DNA of 64,000 bases from Halobacillus sp. Marseille-P3879 (GCF_900240285.1 NZ_OESS01000001.1:1116001-1180000), one strand, 5' to 3'; numbered from the stretch's first letter, positions 1-9,775 are shown. Translations and numbers: made by a program. The notes: generated from the letters alone by a model not told the origin.

Positions 1-1003
1 GAATGATATGCCTGATTTATTTGATACGCACGGATGGGCTAAGCAGCGGTATTCTGAATATGTAGCAGACTTAAGTGATATGGAGTGGGTAGAGAATTTA
101 GATCCAGCCCTTGAAACGATTTTGAAGGATGAAGAAGGCAAAGTCTATGCTTATCCTTTAAATCAGGCCAAAGATGGGATCACCTATAATGCGAACTTAC
201 TAGAAGAGTACGGGATTGAGCCTCCGACTACTTTTGATGAATTTATGGAAGCGCTTTATGAAGTGAAGGAAAAAAGTGATGGTGAAGTTACCCCGCTTTG
301 GTTCCACGGATCGGATAAGTCGGCATTTGGGCAGTATTTTGATCAATTTGCCACTCCACTGCTCGTAACAGATGAAGAAAACAACTACGAAGAGGAATTG
401 CTTAATGGTTCCTTTGACTGGGCAAATTACACCTTCCTGCCAGAAAAATTAAAGGAAATGCATGATGAAGGTTTACTTAACGAAGACGTACTTACTGCAC
501 AGATTCAGCAGCAGGAACAGTTAATGGCACAAGGAAAAATTGCCTTTAACTTTGGCGGTGGATCCATCGGCCCTGCGGTTGAGGAACTTAACCCTGAAGT
601 CCAGGTCGGCGTAATCCCGATGCCTGCGGTGCACGACGGGGATGACCCCAGCTGGATAGGCGGGGAGCGTCATACGGTCGCTGCATGGAAGGATACTGAG
701 AATATGGAGGAAGCGAAGAAATTTATTGAGTATTTAGCTCAACCAGAAGTAGCTGAAAAGATTGCAGAAGGCACTTCACTTCCAGCTGGACTCGCGAACG
801 TTGATGCTGATAACTATTATTCTGAATACTACGATGCGTTTGAAGGCGTAGAGGTACAACCTTATTTTGATCGTGTTTATCTTCCTAGTGGAATGTGGGA
901 CGTCATGGGTGCGACAGGACAAGAACTCTTATCTGAGTCTATGACGCCAGAAGAGGTTTCCGAGAAAATGGGAGAAGAATACACGAGGCTGAGAGAAGAG
1001 TAG
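1..1003 (+). CDS. melE: Sugar ABC transporter substrate-binding protein, 5' truncated (MelE-like)
   Basis: The frame is open to the left window edge, so the signal peptide and N-terminal lobe are missing; about 333 residues remain. The visible part is a family 1 extracellular solute-binding protein: a GITYNANLLEEYGIEPP segment, an acidic surface and a C-terminal lobe with EEAKKFIEYLAQPEVAEKIA. It should be a membrane-anchored sugar receptor feeding the two permeases that follow. The order binding protein, permease, permease, GH4 alpha-galactosidase matches the Bacillus subtilis melEDCA (msmE-amyD-amyC-melA) operon, which supports melibiose/raffinose-type substrates. The specificity is inferred from context, not from the sequence itself. 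Confidence 0.85.
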   Translation, partial: NDMPDLFDTHGWAKQRYSEYVADLSDMEWVENLDPALETILKDEEGKVYAYPLNQAKDGITYNANLLEEYGIEPPTTFDEFMEALYEVKEKSDGEVTPLWFHGSDKSAFGQYFDQFATPLLVTDEENNYEEELLNGSFDWANYTFLPEKLKEMHDEGLLNEDVLTAQIQQQEQLMAQGKIAFNFGGGSIGPAVEELNPEVQVGVIPMPAVHDGDDPSWIGGERHTVAAWKDTENMEEAKKFIEYLAQPEVAEKIAEGTSLPAGLANVDADNYYSEYYDAFEGVEVQPYFDRVYLPSGMWDVMGATGQELLSESMTPEEVSEKMGEEYTRLREE

Positions 1004-1017
1004 TCTCCTGAACTATG

Positions 1018-1048
1018 AAAGGGCAGTTCTTTTATCTCTACTGCCCTT
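1018..1048 (+). terminator. Intergenic stem-loop after melE (partial terminator or mRNA-stabilising hairpin)
   Basis: AAGGGCAGT pairs with ACTGCCCTT around a 12-nt loop. There is no good U-tract, so it more likely protects the 3' end of the binding-protein message or attenuates the permease genes than ends transcription. A nearly identical stem follows the binding-protein gene of the second ABC operon (49808-49836). Confidence 0.6.
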
Positions 1049-1084
1049 ACTACTTTAGCTTAACGATTAGGAGTTGTTACAAAA

Positions 1085-2020
1085 ATGAGCGAATACGTCA
1101 GGGAGTCGCATCAATCCGTTGTTCAGAAAAAAGTAAAATCGAATGTACACAAACCTAAGAAGCAGAAGTCGCTGTGGTGGATGTACCTCCCCGCATTACT
1201 TGTTGTCAGTCTGTTTATTATCTATCCCTTTTTAAACGGGATCCGTGTATCTTTTACCGATTGGAACGGTTTTTCACAGACGAGAAATTACATTGGTTTT
1301 GAACAGTATACTAGAATGCTGCGTGACCCGGACACATGGCTTGTCGTCAAAAACACTCTGCTTTACGGAATTGGGAGTACTATTTTTCAAAATGTAATTG
1401 GCTTATTGTACGCGCTGCTGCTCAATAAGAGCATCCGCTTCAAATCTTTTACAAGAACAATCATTTATCTGCCTGTTATTATTAGTCCGTTAGTGATGGG
1501 GTATATTTGGTACTTCTTCTTTGCTTATCAAGGCGGGGCATTAAACGATGCTTTCACGTTGTTTGGGCTCAGCCCTGTAAATGCCCTGGGCAATCCGGAT
1601 TTAAATCCATGGATCATAGTGTTTGTTAATACTTATCAATTCGTAGGAATTGCGATGATTATTTATCTGGCAGGGTTACAAAGTATTTCTAAAGATTTCT
1701 ATGAAGCTGCCCAAATCGATGGAGCTTCGATTTTCCAACAGTTTAAAAAGATTACCCTTCCTTTATTAATGCCGGCGATTACAATCAACATGGTGTTAAA
1801 CGTCATCGGCGGTCTTAAACTGTTTGATGTCATTATTGCTCTTACCGGCGGCGGTCCGGGCAACGCGTCTCAGTCTATGTCGACGTTTATGTATGACCTT
1901 TATTTCAGCAGGCAGGATGCAGGGTATGCAGCTACACAAGGGGTGTTGATGGCACTTATTATCCTTGTGATCAGCTTACTCGCTCTCTTCTATTTCAAAC
2001 GGAAGGAGGTCGACGCATAG
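1085..2020 (+). CDS. melD: Sugar ABC transporter permease, MalF-type (MelD-like)
   Basis: A 311-residue inner-membrane permease of the binding-protein-dependent family. A basic cytoplasmic N-terminus of about 30 residues precedes the first membrane span (around 30-50); about six spans follow. The EAA loop that docks the ATPase is clear near residue 215 ([20 protein letters not shown]). [17 protein letters not shown] further on is typical of MalF-like subunits. An AGGAG site lies about 11 nt before the ATG. Its stop codon overlaps the next permease by one base. No ATPase gene is present in the visible part of the operon, so a shared MsmX-type ATPase is likely (inference). Confidence 0.9.
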   Translation: MSEYVRESHQSVVQKKVKSNVHKPKKQKSLWWMYLPALLVVSLFIIYPFLNGIRVSFTDWNGFSQTRNYIGFEQYTRMLRDPDTWLVVKNTLLYGIGSTIFQNVIGLLYALLLNKSIRFKSFTRTIIYLPVIISPLVMGYIWYFFFAYQGGALNDAFTLFGLSPVNALGNPDLNPWIIVFVNTYQFVGIAMIIYLAGLQSISKDFYEAAQIDGASIFQQFKKITLPLLMPAITINMVLNVIGGLKLFDVIIALTGGGPGNASQSMSTFMYDLYFSRQDAGYAATQGVLMALIILVISLLALFYFKRKEVDA

Positions 2021-2850
2021 TGAAGGAAAAATATAAGAAATCAAAAATGTTCTGGACTGGTGTGGCACTCGTGATCACTTTGTTTCATTTAGTCCCGTTT
2101 TATATCCTTATTACTACGGCATTAAAAGCAACGGGCGATTTTAGTTCAAAGTGGGTGTTTCCTTCTGAACTCAGTTTTGAAAATTTTGCAGCCGCATGGG
2201 AGCAGGCTGGCTTAGGGTCAGCGTTTGTAAACACATTTATTATTACAGGGGGAGCGGCGGTTCTTCTGATAATTTTAGGGTCTCTGGCTGCTTATCCTTT
2301 AGCTCGTATAAATACGAGGCTGAACAAGTTTATCTATTTCGTGTTTATTGCCATTATGGTCATTCCCCCGCTAACCGCTTTGGTTCCTTTGTATAAGCTC
2401 GTTGTTGATATCGGGATGATGAATACACATGAAATTGCGATATTAAATAATCTGGCAGCCTTCCTGCCGCTTACGATTTTTCTTTACGCCGGGTTCATTC
2501 GTTCGACGATCCCAAAGGAGCTTGAAGAAGCAGCGAAAATCGATGGAGCTGGTATATTAGTAACCTTTTTCAGAATTGTGTTCCCGCTGTTAAAACCAGT
2601 CACCGCTACTGTGCTCATCATCTCTTGTGTATTCATCTGGAATGACTATCAGTTTGCGATTTTCTTTCTGCAGGATAAAGAAGTGCAGACGCTTACTGTT
2701 GCACTGGCCAGCTTCTTTGGTCAAAACCAAAACAACTTAAACCTGGTAGCTTCTGCTGCCATCATGTCCATGCTTCCGATGACGGTGCTGTTCTTATTTT
2801 TACAAAAGTACTTTGTGGCAGGCCTGTCTTCAGGTTCTGTTAAAGGATAA
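2020..2850 (+). CDS. melC: Sugar ABC transporter permease, MalG-type (MelC-like)
   Basis: A 276-residue permease partner of the preceding protein, with six predicted spans and the EAA loop LEEAAKIDGAGILVTFFRIV near residue 170. The C-terminus SSGSVKG is typical of the MalG family. It starts with GTG at 2020, sharing one base with the previous stop, so the two permeases are translationally coupled and should be made in equal amounts. It sits directly before melA, as in B. subtilis. Substrate is inferred as alpha-galactosides from that neighbour. Confidence 0.9.
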   Translation: MKEKYKKSKMFWTGVALVITLFHLVPFYILITTALKATGDFSSKWVFPSELSFENFAAAWEQAGLGSAFVNTFIITGGAAVLLIILGSLAAYPLARINTRLNKFIYFVFIAIMVIPPLTALVPLYKLVVDIGMMNTHEIAILNNLAAFLPLTIFLYAGFIRSTIPKELEEAAKIDGAGILVTFFRIVFPLLKPVTATVLIISCVFIWNDYQFAIFFLQDKEVQTLTVALASFFGQNQNNLNLVASAAIMSMLPMTVLFLFLQKYFVAGLSSGSVKG

Positions 2851-2876
2851 ATCTATTTATAGTTAGGAGAATCTTT

Positions 2877-4196
2877 ATGGCTAAAATCACTTTTCTAGGT
2901 GCGGGAAGCACTATATTCGCAAAAAATGTTCTGGGGGATTGTATGTTGACCCCAAGCGTACAGGGGTTCGAATTCGCTTTATATGATATCGACCTTCAAA
3001 GATTAGAAGACTCAGAGAATATGTTGAACAATTTAAAGAAAAGCTTAGGGAGTACTGTAACGGTAAAGTCCTATACTGACAGGAAAGAAGCATTAAGAGG
3101 TGCTAAATATGTGGTGAACGCGATACAAGTAGGGGGATACGAGCCTAGTACGGTAATCGATTTTGAAATTCCTAAGAAGTATGGGTTACGTCAAACGATC
3201 GGCGACACGATTGGAATCGGCGGGATATTCCGATCTCTGCGTACAATTCCGGTTCTTCTTGAGTTTGCCAAAGATATCGAAGAAGTCTGCCCGGATGCCT
3301 TGTTCTTAAACTACACAAATCCAATGGCTTCTTTAACTGGAGCCATGCTGCGTTACACCAATGTAAAAACAGTCGGTTTATGCCACAGTGTACAGGCAGC
3401 GGTTCCGGAATTATTTAAATCATTGAATATGGATGCAGAAGGGGTTCAATGGAAAATCGCCGGCATCAATCATTTAGCCTGGCTGTTAGAAGTGACGAAG
3501 GATGGAGAAGACCTTTATCCGGAAATTAAAAAGCGGGCTTTAGAGAAACAAAACCAAAAACATGATGATATGGTGCGATTTGAGTTAATGAACCGATTTG
3601 GCTATTACGTAACTGAATCGTCTGAACATAACGCCGAATATCACCCTTATTTTATAAAAAATAATTATCCTGAACTGATTGAAAAGTTCAACATTCCATT
3701 GGATGAATACCCAAGACGTTGTGTAGAACAAATTCAAAACTGGGAACAAATGCGCGAAGATGTCGTCAACAACCAGAACCTTACTCATGAAAGAACGCAC
3801 GAGTATGCTTCGTACATTATTGAAGCAATTGAAACGGATGAGCCGTACCGTATTCATGGGAATGTGCTGAATACAGGAGGAGTCATCAGCAATTTGCCTT
3901 CGAAAGCTGTAGTCGAAGTACCTTGCCTTGTGGATCGCAATGGCGTAACTCCTTGCCACGTTGGAGATCTGCCTGAGCAGCTGGCCGCTCTCGACCGCAC
4001 CAATATTAACACTCAACTGTTAACGATTGAAGCAGCTATGACCGGTAAGCGAGAACATATTTATCAAGCGGCCATGCTTGATCCTCATACAGCTGCGGAA
4101 TTGTCGATCGATGATATCATTTCACTTTGTGACGATTTAATTGAAGCTCACGGAGACATGATTCCTAAACTTGACCGCGAAAAATCAATGGCTTAA
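2877..4196 (+). CDS. melA: Alpha-galactosidase, glycoside hydrolase family 4
   Basis: A 439-residue cytosolic GH4 enzyme, close to the usual length of MelA (about 430). The N-terminal Rossmann NAD-binding motif is FLGAGSTIFAKN (residues 5-16). NYTNPMA and the Cys-His metal site CHSVQ (around 169) mark family 4, which uses NAD+ and a divalent metal in a redox-assisted cleavage of alpha-galactosides such as melibiose. The ribosome site TTAGGAG lies before the ATG. It is the last gene of the operon and is followed by a strong terminator. GH4 members can also act on alpha-glucosides; the neighbour order favours alpha-galactosidase. Confidence 0.9.
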   Translation: MAKITFLGAGSTIFAKNVLGDCMLTPSVQGFEFALYDIDLQRLEDSENMLNNLKKSLGSTVTVKSYTDRKEALRGAKYVVNAIQVGGYEPSTVIDFEIPKKYGLRQTIGDTIGIGGIFRSLRTIPVLLEFAKDIEEVCPDALFLNYTNPMASLTGAMLRYTNVKTVGLCHSVQAAVPELFKSLNMDAEGVQWKIAGINHLAWLLEVTKDGEDLYPEIKKRALEKQNQKHDDMVRFELMNRFGYYVTESSEHNAEYHPYFIKNNYPELIEKFNIPLDEYPRRCVEQIQNWEQMREDVVNNQNLTHERTHEYASYIIEAIETDEPYRIHGNVLNTGGVISNLPSKAVVEVPCLVDRNGVTPCHVGDLPEQLAALDRTNINTQLLTIEAAMTGKREHIYQAAMLDPHTAAELSIDDIISLCDDLIEAHGDMIPKLDREKSMA

Positions 4197-4205
4197 TAAA
4201 CACGG

Positions 4206-4238
4206 AGACTACAGGTGATTCTGTAGTCTTCTTTTTTT
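4206..4238 (+). terminator. Rho-independent terminator of the mel operon
   Basis: AGACTACAG and CTGTAGTCT form a 9-bp stem with a short loop, followed by C and seven T. Confidence 0.9.
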
Positions 4239-4310
4239 ATAGGAAGAAATGCCGCTGGACCATCAGTATGTTAAGATAAAATGAAGCGTTTTCTGTAGGG
4301 AGTATTTGCG

Positions 4311-5897
4311 ATGAGGAGCAGATTCAGGGTTTCACTTAAGACAAAAATACAAGTACTGATATTCACTTTAATCATAGCGATTATTCTTATTCTTTCCAGT
4401 ATTTTTACTTATCTAGAGTTCGAACAGACGGAGGAGCATATGGGGGAAATGGCTTTACATACGGCGACGACCGTATCTTATATGCCTTCTGTCAAAAGGG
4501 CGTTTGAGAGCGATAATCCTTCAAATGAAATTCAACCGCTTGCGCTGGAAATTCAAGAGCAGGTAGGGGCCGAGTTCATTGTCATTGGGAATGAGGAAAG
4601 TATCCGCTATGCTCACCCGAATGAAGCTTTGATCGGTCAGAGGATGGTAGGAGGAGATAATGAGAGGGCTCTGGAGGAAGGACGCTATTACGTATCCCAG
4701 GCTGAGGGTACGCTTGGTCCGTCCTTAAGGGGCAAAGCGCCTATTTTTAATGAGGAAGAAGAGATTATTGGAATCGTGTCAGTTGGTTTCTTAATGGAAG
4801 ATATTTACACGACCTTCTTTAACACATTAGGAAAAATTGCCGGAGTGTCGTTCCTCGTCTTAGTCATCGGCGGTCTTGGTGGTTATATGCTGACACGCAG
4901 CATCCGTAAAGACACGATGGGACTTGAACCCTATCAAATTGCTGCGCTTTATCAGGAAAGGGAAGCCGTTCTATCGTCAGTTAAAGAAGGAATTATTGCA
5001 ATAGATAAAGATGCTCGTGTTACGACAATCAATTCTGCGGCGAGGAACCTTCTGAACATCTCAGGTGATGTGACGCAAAAACCGATTGATGCTGTTTTTC
5101 CGAATTCCGAAATGCAGCGCGTGCTCCGTTCGGGCAAGGAAGAGCGTGACTTGGAAATTTCCCTACAGGAACGGATAGTGATCGTGACTCGGACACCTGT
5201 AACCGAAGATGGGGAAGTAGTCGGGGTAGTAGCAAGTTTTCGCGACAAGTCCGAGGTCCGGGAGATGGTTGCGGCTTTATCTGAAATTAAACGTTATTCT
5301 GAAGGTCTGCGATCTCAAACTCATGAATATGCGAACAAAATGTACGTACTGCTCGGTCTTCTCCAATTGAAAAATTACGACGAAGCTATTGATTTAATTG
5401 AAGCCGATTTCAAAACAGCCCAAACCCAATCGAACCGGCTGGATCAAATCAAGGATGACACGATTCAGGCGATTCTGTTAGGGAAAATCAGCAAGGCCTC
5501 TGAGCTGAAGATAGACTTTACGGTTGATAAAGATGCCTATCTCGACCAGGTACCTGTGCAGATCAGCCGCTCAAAGCTCGTTACCATTTTAGGGAATTTA
5601 ATCGATAATGCCTTTGAAGCGGTCAAGGAACAGAAGGAAAAGAAAGTGGTTTTTTCAGCTACGGATGTCGGGAACGAAATTGTGTTTGAAATTAGTGATA
5701 ACGGTCCTGGTGTCCCGGAAAGTGTATTGCCGTACATTTTTGTAAGGGGGTTTTCTACAAAACAGGGAAAACAGCGTGGCTTTGGCCTCTCTAATGTCCG
5801 CGAGATCGTAGAAGAATTGGGTGGAACCTTTGAAATTGATACGGAGACCTCTAGAGGTACTACTTTTTCTGTATTTTTATCCAAGGAGGACAGATAA
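4311..5897 (+). CDS. CitA/DcuS-family sensor histidine kinase
   Basis: A 528-residue membrane kinase. One span at about 12-34 is followed by an extracytoplasmic PAS/Cache-type sensor (about 40-165), a second span (175-195), a cytoplasmic PAS domain (about 210-315), an SpoOB-type phosphoacceptor helix with SQTHEYANKM (His338) and a C-terminal ATPase domain with N-box NLIDNAFEAV, G1 DNGPGVP and G2 GFGLSNV. This layout is that of the CitA/DcuS/CitS group, which senses di- and tricarboxylates outside the cell. It is joined by a 1-base overlap to its response regulator and lies upstream of tctCBA, so tricarboxylate sensing is a reasonable inference. The exact ligand is unknown. Confidence 0.9.
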   Translation: MRSRFRVSLKTKIQVLIFTLIIAIILILSSIFTYLEFEQTEEHMGEMALHTATTVSYMPSVKRAFESDNPSNEIQPLALEIQEQVGAEFIVIGNEESIRYAHPNEALIGQRMVGGDNERALEEGRYYVSQAEGTLGPSLRGKAPIFNEEEEIIGIVSVGFLMEDIYTTFFNTLGKIAGVSFLVLVIGGLGGYMLTRSIRKDTMGLEPYQIAALYQEREAVLSSVKEGIIAIDKDARVTTINSAARNLLNISGDVTQKPIDAVFPNSEMQRVLRSGKEERDLEISLQERIVIVTRTPVTEDGEVVGVVASFRDKSEVREMVAALSEIKRYSEGLRSQTHEYANKMYVLLGLLQLKNYDEAIDLIEADFKTAQTQSNRLDQIKDDTIQAILLGKISKASELKIDFTVDKDAYLDQVPVQISRSKLVTILGNLIDNAFEAVKEQKEKKVVFSATDVGNEIVFEISDNGPGVPESVLPYIFVRGFSTKQGKQRGFGLSNVREIVEELGGTFEIDTETSRGTTFSVFLSKEDR

Positions 5898-6574
5898 TGC
5901 TGGATATAGTAATTGCAGAAGATGATTTTCGTGTTGCCGATTTACATGAAAAATTCCTAAAAGAAGTAGAAGGAGTGAAAGTGGCAGCAAAAGTTTTAAA
6001 TGCAGAAGACGCCCTGAAAGCGGTCGCGGAGCATACGCCGGATCTGCTGTTACTGGATGTTTATATGCCTGACCGGTTGGGCACGGAGCTGCTGCCCGAA
6101 TTAAGAAAACTGCAACCATCACTGGATATTATTATGATTACGGCGGCGAATGAAAAATATATGGTCTCTCAGGCGCTGAACTATGGGGTGGTCGACTACA
6201 TAATAAAGCCGATTACGATGGAGCGGTTTTTAACCACGATCGAAAAGTATAAAGAAAAGAAGCGCATTCTGAACAGCCAGGAAACCTTTGATCAGCAGCT
6301 TGTTGATCAGTTAATTGGTAAAGAAACTGAGAAGCCTGAGTCCCCCTCCGTACCGAAAGGGATTGACCAGTTGACATTGAAAAAAGTAAGGAAGCTTCTA
6401 ATAAATAAGGCAGATGAAGGAATAACAGCTGAAGAGGCAAGCCATCATTTAGGGGCTTCTAAAACAACAGCCAGACGTTATTTGGAATATTTAATCTCTG
6501 TTCATGAAGGTGTCGCAGAGATGAGGTACGGTAAAGTTGGACGCCCGGAACGAAAATACTTTTTTCAGAAATAG
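5897..6574 (+). CDS. CitB/CitT-family response regulator
   Basis: A 225-residue regulator. The receiver domain has the acidic pair EDD at 8-10, phosphoacceptor Asp54 in LLLDVYMPD, the T/A switch ITAAN and the Lys in IKPIT. The C-terminal part (about 155-222) is a helix-turn-helix with EEASHHLGASKTTARRYLEYL, as in CitT/MalR/DctR. The TAATG overlap with the kinase gene shows coupling. The likely target is the tctC promoter region directly downstream. Confidence 0.92.
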   Translation: MLDIVIAEDDFRVADLHEKFLKEVEGVKVAAKVLNAEDALKAVAEHTPDLLLLDVYMPDRLGTELLPELRKLQPSLDIIMITAANEKYMVSQALNYGVVDYIIKPITMERFLTTIEKYKEKKRILNSQETFDQQLVDQLIGKETEKPESPSVPKGIDQLTLKKVRKLLINKADEGITAEEASHHLGASKTTARRYLEYLISVHEGVAEMRYGKVGRPERKYFFQK

Positions 6575-6597
6575 TCGCGAAGCGCGGCTATTTTTTT
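6571..6597 (+). terminator. Terminator after the two-component genes
   Basis: ATAGTCGCG and CGCGGCTAT (one G-U pair) with a 3-nt loop, followed by seven T. It overlaps the stop codon of the response-regulator gene. Confidence 0.9.
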
Positions 6598-6676
6598 GTT
6601 ACTATTTCGGGCAATTTGTTGTCAGTCGTGAATTTTATTTATTTTATTCCGTTTAAATTTTTAAAATAGCTAATTT

Positions 6677-6690
6677 TGAAAACGGTTACA
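6677..6690 (+). promoter_or_regulatory. Catabolite-responsive element (cre) upstream of tctC
   Basis: TGAAAACGGTTACA agrees closely with the CcpA consensus TGAAARCGYTWNCW. It sits about 65 nt before the tctC start in an AT-rich leader, so glucose repression of citrate-type transport is likely. The AT-rich stretch at 6630-6665 could be the response-regulator target, but no clear repeat was found. Confidence 0.7.
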
Positions 6691-6754
6691 TACACGACGA
6701 TCTCTATTAACATAAATATTAATTCTAAATTTTCTAAAAAAGGTGGAAGCAATC

Positions 6755-7753
6755 ATGAAGAATTTCCAGGTATTTGGCCTAATCCTTTTTCTTTTGTTAT
6801 TGACGGCTTGCAGTAGTGACCGCTACGCAAGCTCAGAAAACGGTGAATGGGAACCGCAGGAGCCGATTGAAATGGTCGCCCCGGCTGGAGCTGGTGGGGG
6901 CTGGGATACGACAGCCCGAAGCGTGACCCAGGTTATGGAAGAAGAAAACATTATTGATGAGGACATCGGTGTTGTAAACAAACCCGGAGGAGGCGGAGCG
7001 GTAGGCTGGGCTTACGTCGACGGTAAAAAGGGAAATCCGCACAATTTGTTCATCGGATCACCGCCGCTGATTTTTATTCCGTTAAATGGACAGTCACAGC
7101 TCAGCTATGAAGATTTCACTCCACTCTCGAATATGATTGCGGACTATGCAGCATTCGCCGTAAGGGAGGATGCTAAGTGGGACAATTTGAATGAGCTGTT
7201 TGATGACATGAAAGAAAATCCAAAAGATATTACGGTTGTGGGAACTTCTTCACCAGGATCCATGGACCATATGCAGTTTGTCAAGATCGCGAAAGAAGCC
7301 GGTGTAGATATTACGAAAATTAAATACGTTTCTTCTCAGGACGGTGGAGCTCTCACGCAGGTGCTGAATGGCAATGCTGACGTATTTTCGACTGGAGTAG
7401 CCGAAACCGTCGAGCAAGTCAGAGCCGGAAAAATTAAAGTTCTAGGCATTACGGCTGAGGAGCGGCTTGAAGGCGAAGTGCTTTCTGAGTTCAAAACAGC
7501 CAAAGAGCAGGGAATTGACGCTACTTTCACAAACTGGAGAGGATTCTTCGGGCCGAAAGACATGGATGAAGGACAAGTGAAATATTATGAGGAAGCCTTT
7601 AAAGAAGTCAGCGATTCAGAAGCCTTTAAAGAAATTCGTGAAAAATACGGATGGGATGAAATGTACATGACAAGCGAGGAGTATAAAGAATACCTCGATG
7701 AACAAAACGAGGAACTCAACGTTTTGCTTGAAGAGATGGGCTTAGCCGAATAA
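6755..7753 (+). CDS. tctC: Tripartite tricarboxylate transporter substrate-binding lipoprotein TctC
   Basis: A 332-residue lipoprotein. The signal peptide ends in the lipobox LTAC (Cys near 19). The mature domain has VAPAGAGGGWDTTAR and the GGGGAVGWAYV loop of the TctC/Bug receptor family, which binds citrate, tricarballylate or other carboxylates. The ATG at 6755 is chosen over an upstream GTG because AGGTGG lies 8 nt before it and the signal peptide starts there. It is the first gene of tctCBA, with 15 nt to tctB. A cre site upstream points to catabolite repression. Confidence 0.92.
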   Translation: MKNFQVFGLILFLLLLTACSSDRYASSENGEWEPQEPIEMVAPAGAGGGWDTTARSVTQVMEEENIIDEDIGVVNKPGGGGAVGWAYVDGKKGNPHNLFIGSPPLIFIPLNGQSQLSYEDFTPLSNMIADYAAFAVREDAKWDNLNELFDDMKENPKDITVVGTSSPGSMDHMQFVKIAKEAGVDITKIKYVSSQDGGALTQVLNGNADVFSTGVAETVEQVRAGKIKVLGITAEERLEGEVLSEFKTAKEQGIDATFTNWRGFFGPKDMDEGQVKYYEEAFKEVSDSEAFKEIREKYGWDEMYMTSEEYKEYLDEQNEELNVLLEEMGLAE

Positions 7754-7768
7754 AAAGAGGTGACGTAA

Positions 7769-8227
7769 ATGATCAAAACATTAAATCAAAAAATAAGTCT
7801 TCTGCTCCTAGCTATAGCAATCGGTTACTTGTATTTAAGCTACAATTTAAAAGAATATCCATATGTGCCGGTGGATTCAGACTTGGTGCCAAAGGTTTTA
7901 GGTTATTTATTAATCGTATTAGCAATTGCATTATTTTTTGATAAATCATCAGAAACAGAGGATGAGAAAGCAAAAAGGGTTGTTCCGAAAAAAGAAATTA
8001 TAGTCATGGCTGCAGTCGGCGGCATGATTTTCATTTATATCTTTCTATTTGAGATTTTAGGATTTCTACTGACAACCTTTCTGTTTATTTTAGCCTGCTC
8101 AGCATTCTTAGGCTATAGGAAATGGGGAACGAGTTTAATTGTAGCCCTCGTTTTCCCGGGAGTCCTTTACTATGTATTTAATTATTTGCTGCAGATTAGA
8201 TTGCCACAAGGCATACTACCATTTTAA
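7769..8227 (+). CDS. tctB: Tripartite tricarboxylate transporter small membrane subunit TctB
   Basis: A 152-residue protein with four predicted spans (about 8-25, 42-58, 75-105, 118-140), as expected for the small membrane subunit of a TTT transporter. Sequence conservation is low in this family, so the assignment rests mainly on size, hydropathy and its place between tctC and tctA. A GAGGTGA ribosome site precedes the ATG. Confidence 0.9.
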   Translation: MIKTLNQKISLLLLAIAIGYLYLSYNLKEYPYVPVDSDLVPKVLGYLLIVLAIALFFDKSSETEDEKAKRVVPKKEIIVMAAVGGMIFIYIFLFEILGFLLTTFLFILACSAFLGYRKWGTSLIVALVFPGVLYYVFNYLLQIRLPQGILPF

Positions 8228-8244
8228 AAAGGTGTTGATGTAAT

Positions 8245-9729
8245 ATGGGTGGACTGGACGGACTACTGCAAGGGTTTCAAGTAGCGTTTAGTATCGAAGG
8301 ATTATTATTTGTTTTTATCGGTGTTTTTATCGGAACCTTCATAGGTATGATGCCGGGATTAGGTCCGATCAGCGCAATTGCGATAATGATTCCGGTTACT
8401 TATGGTATGGAGCCGTCGACCGCTCTTGTTATGATGGCAGGGGTGTACTACGGTGCTGTGTTCGGTGGATCAACGGCTTCTATATTACTTAATGCTCCGG
8501 GCATCTCAGGAACGGTAGCCACCGCGTTCGACGGCTATCCCATGGCACAACGGGGAGAAGCAGGTAAAGCTCTCGCCATAGCTGCTGTCTCCTCTTTCGT
8601 AGGAGGAACGGTTTCAGTCGTGCTGCTCATGCTCTTTGCTCCGGCATTATCACAAGTGGCGGTTACATTCGGGCCGCCTGAATACTTTGCTTTAATGTTC
8701 ATGGGGTTAACAGCTATATCAAGTCTTTCAGAAGGCTCAACGATTAAGGCTCTAATTTCAGCAACTCTAGGTTTTATGGTGGTCACCGTAGGAATTGACG
8801 GACAAACCGGCACTCCACGCTTTACCTTCAACAATCCGAATTTACTGGAAGGCATCGACTTTCTCGTTATAGCCCTTGGGTTATTCGCGCTTGCTGAAGT
8901 TTGCTTTCTCATTATAAATAGAAAGGATACTTCGCTCTCGGATAAAGCCAACGTCGGAAGCACGAGATTGAAAAAAGAAGATCTAAAAGAAATGCGCGGC
9001 CCAATGTCCCGTCAATCCTTTTTAGGCTTCGTCCTCGGTGTCCTTCCCGGTGCAGGAGCCACTATCGCCTCCTTTATCGGGTACATTACCGAGAAAAAAA
9101 TTGCCAAGAAACCAGAAGAATTCGGAAAAGGATCAGTACGAGGATTGTCAGCTCCGGAAACAGCCAATAACGCAGCAACAAGCGGCGCCTTTGTTCCTTT
9201 ATTAAGTTTAGGGATTCCAGGCTCAGGGACCACTGCTGTCATGCTCGGAGCTTTTCTAGTTCTTGGCATCCAGCCCGGACCATTGCTTGTACAGGATCAC
9301 CCCGATATTTTCTGGGGCATCATTGCCAGTATGTACATCGGGAATATCATTTTGCTCGTACTGAATCTTCCGCTGATTCCGTATATATCCAAGCTTTTAA
9401 AAATCCCGCGTCCGCTGCTCATTTCATTAGTCATTATTTTCAGCTTAATCGGTGTCTATTCCGTCAGCTTTAATGTATTCCATTTGTACGTATTGTTGTT
9501 CTTTGGAGTGATCGGCTATTTGATGAGACTCAGCTCCTTTCCGGCGGCGCCTTTTATCCTGGCATTTATTCTTGGCGGTATGATGGAGCAGTCGCTGCGT
9601 CAGGCATTAACTGCTTCAAATGGTGATTATTCTATATTTATCACAGAGCCAATTTCGTTGACTCTCTTAATTATCAGTTTGTTGTCGTTCTTAGTGCCAT
9701 TGGTTAGAAAGAGGATTAGTACACGATAA
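8245..9729 (+). CDS. tctA: Tripartite tricarboxylate transporter large membrane subunit TctA
   Basis: A 494-residue permease with about 11-12 spans. The conserved TctA signatures are visible: GMMPGLGPISAIAI near residue 35, YGAVFGGSTASILLNAPG near 75, and the repeat-like second half GVLPGAGATIASF and PLLSLGIPGSGTTAVMLG. It is the sodium- or proton-coupled channel that takes carboxylates from TctC. Last gene of the operon, followed by a terminator shared with the convergent symporter gene. Confidence 0.95.
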   Translation: MGGLDGLLQGFQVAFSIEGLLFVFIGVFIGTFIGMMPGLGPISAIAIMIPVTYGMEPSTALVMMAGVYYGAVFGGSTASILLNAPGISGTVATAFDGYPMAQRGEAGKALAIAAVSSFVGGTVSVVLLMLFAPALSQVAVTFGPPEYFALMFMGLTAISSLSEGSTIKALISATLGFMVVTVGIDGQTGTPRFTFNNPNLLEGIDFLVIALGLFALAEVCFLIINRKDTSLSDKANVGSTRLKKEDLKEMRGPMSRQSFLGFVLGVLPGAGATIASFIGYITEKKIAKKPEEFGKGSVRGLSAPETANNAATSGAFVPLLSLGIPGSGTTAVMLGAFLVLGIQPGPLLVQDHPDIFWGIIASMYIGNIILLVLNLPLIPYISKLLKIPRPLLISLVIIFSLIGVYSVSFNVFHLYVLLFFGVIGYLMRLSSFPAAPFILAFILGGMMEQSLRQALTASNGDYSIFITEPISLTLLIISLLSFLVPLVRKRISTR

Positions 9730-9733
9730 TAAG

Positions 9734-9772
9734 AATGCCGCAGTCCCTTAAACAGGATCTGCGGCATTTTTT
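9734..9772 (+). terminator. Terminator after tctA
   Basis: AATGCCGCAG pairs with CTGCGGCATT around a 15-nt loop, followed by a T run. It lies between convergent genes. Confidence 0.9.
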
Positions 9773-9775
9773 AAA

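Noticed and set aside
2196-2396. 66-codon frame inside melC
   Set aside because: Out-of-frame shadow of a well-supported permease gene, no ribosome site.
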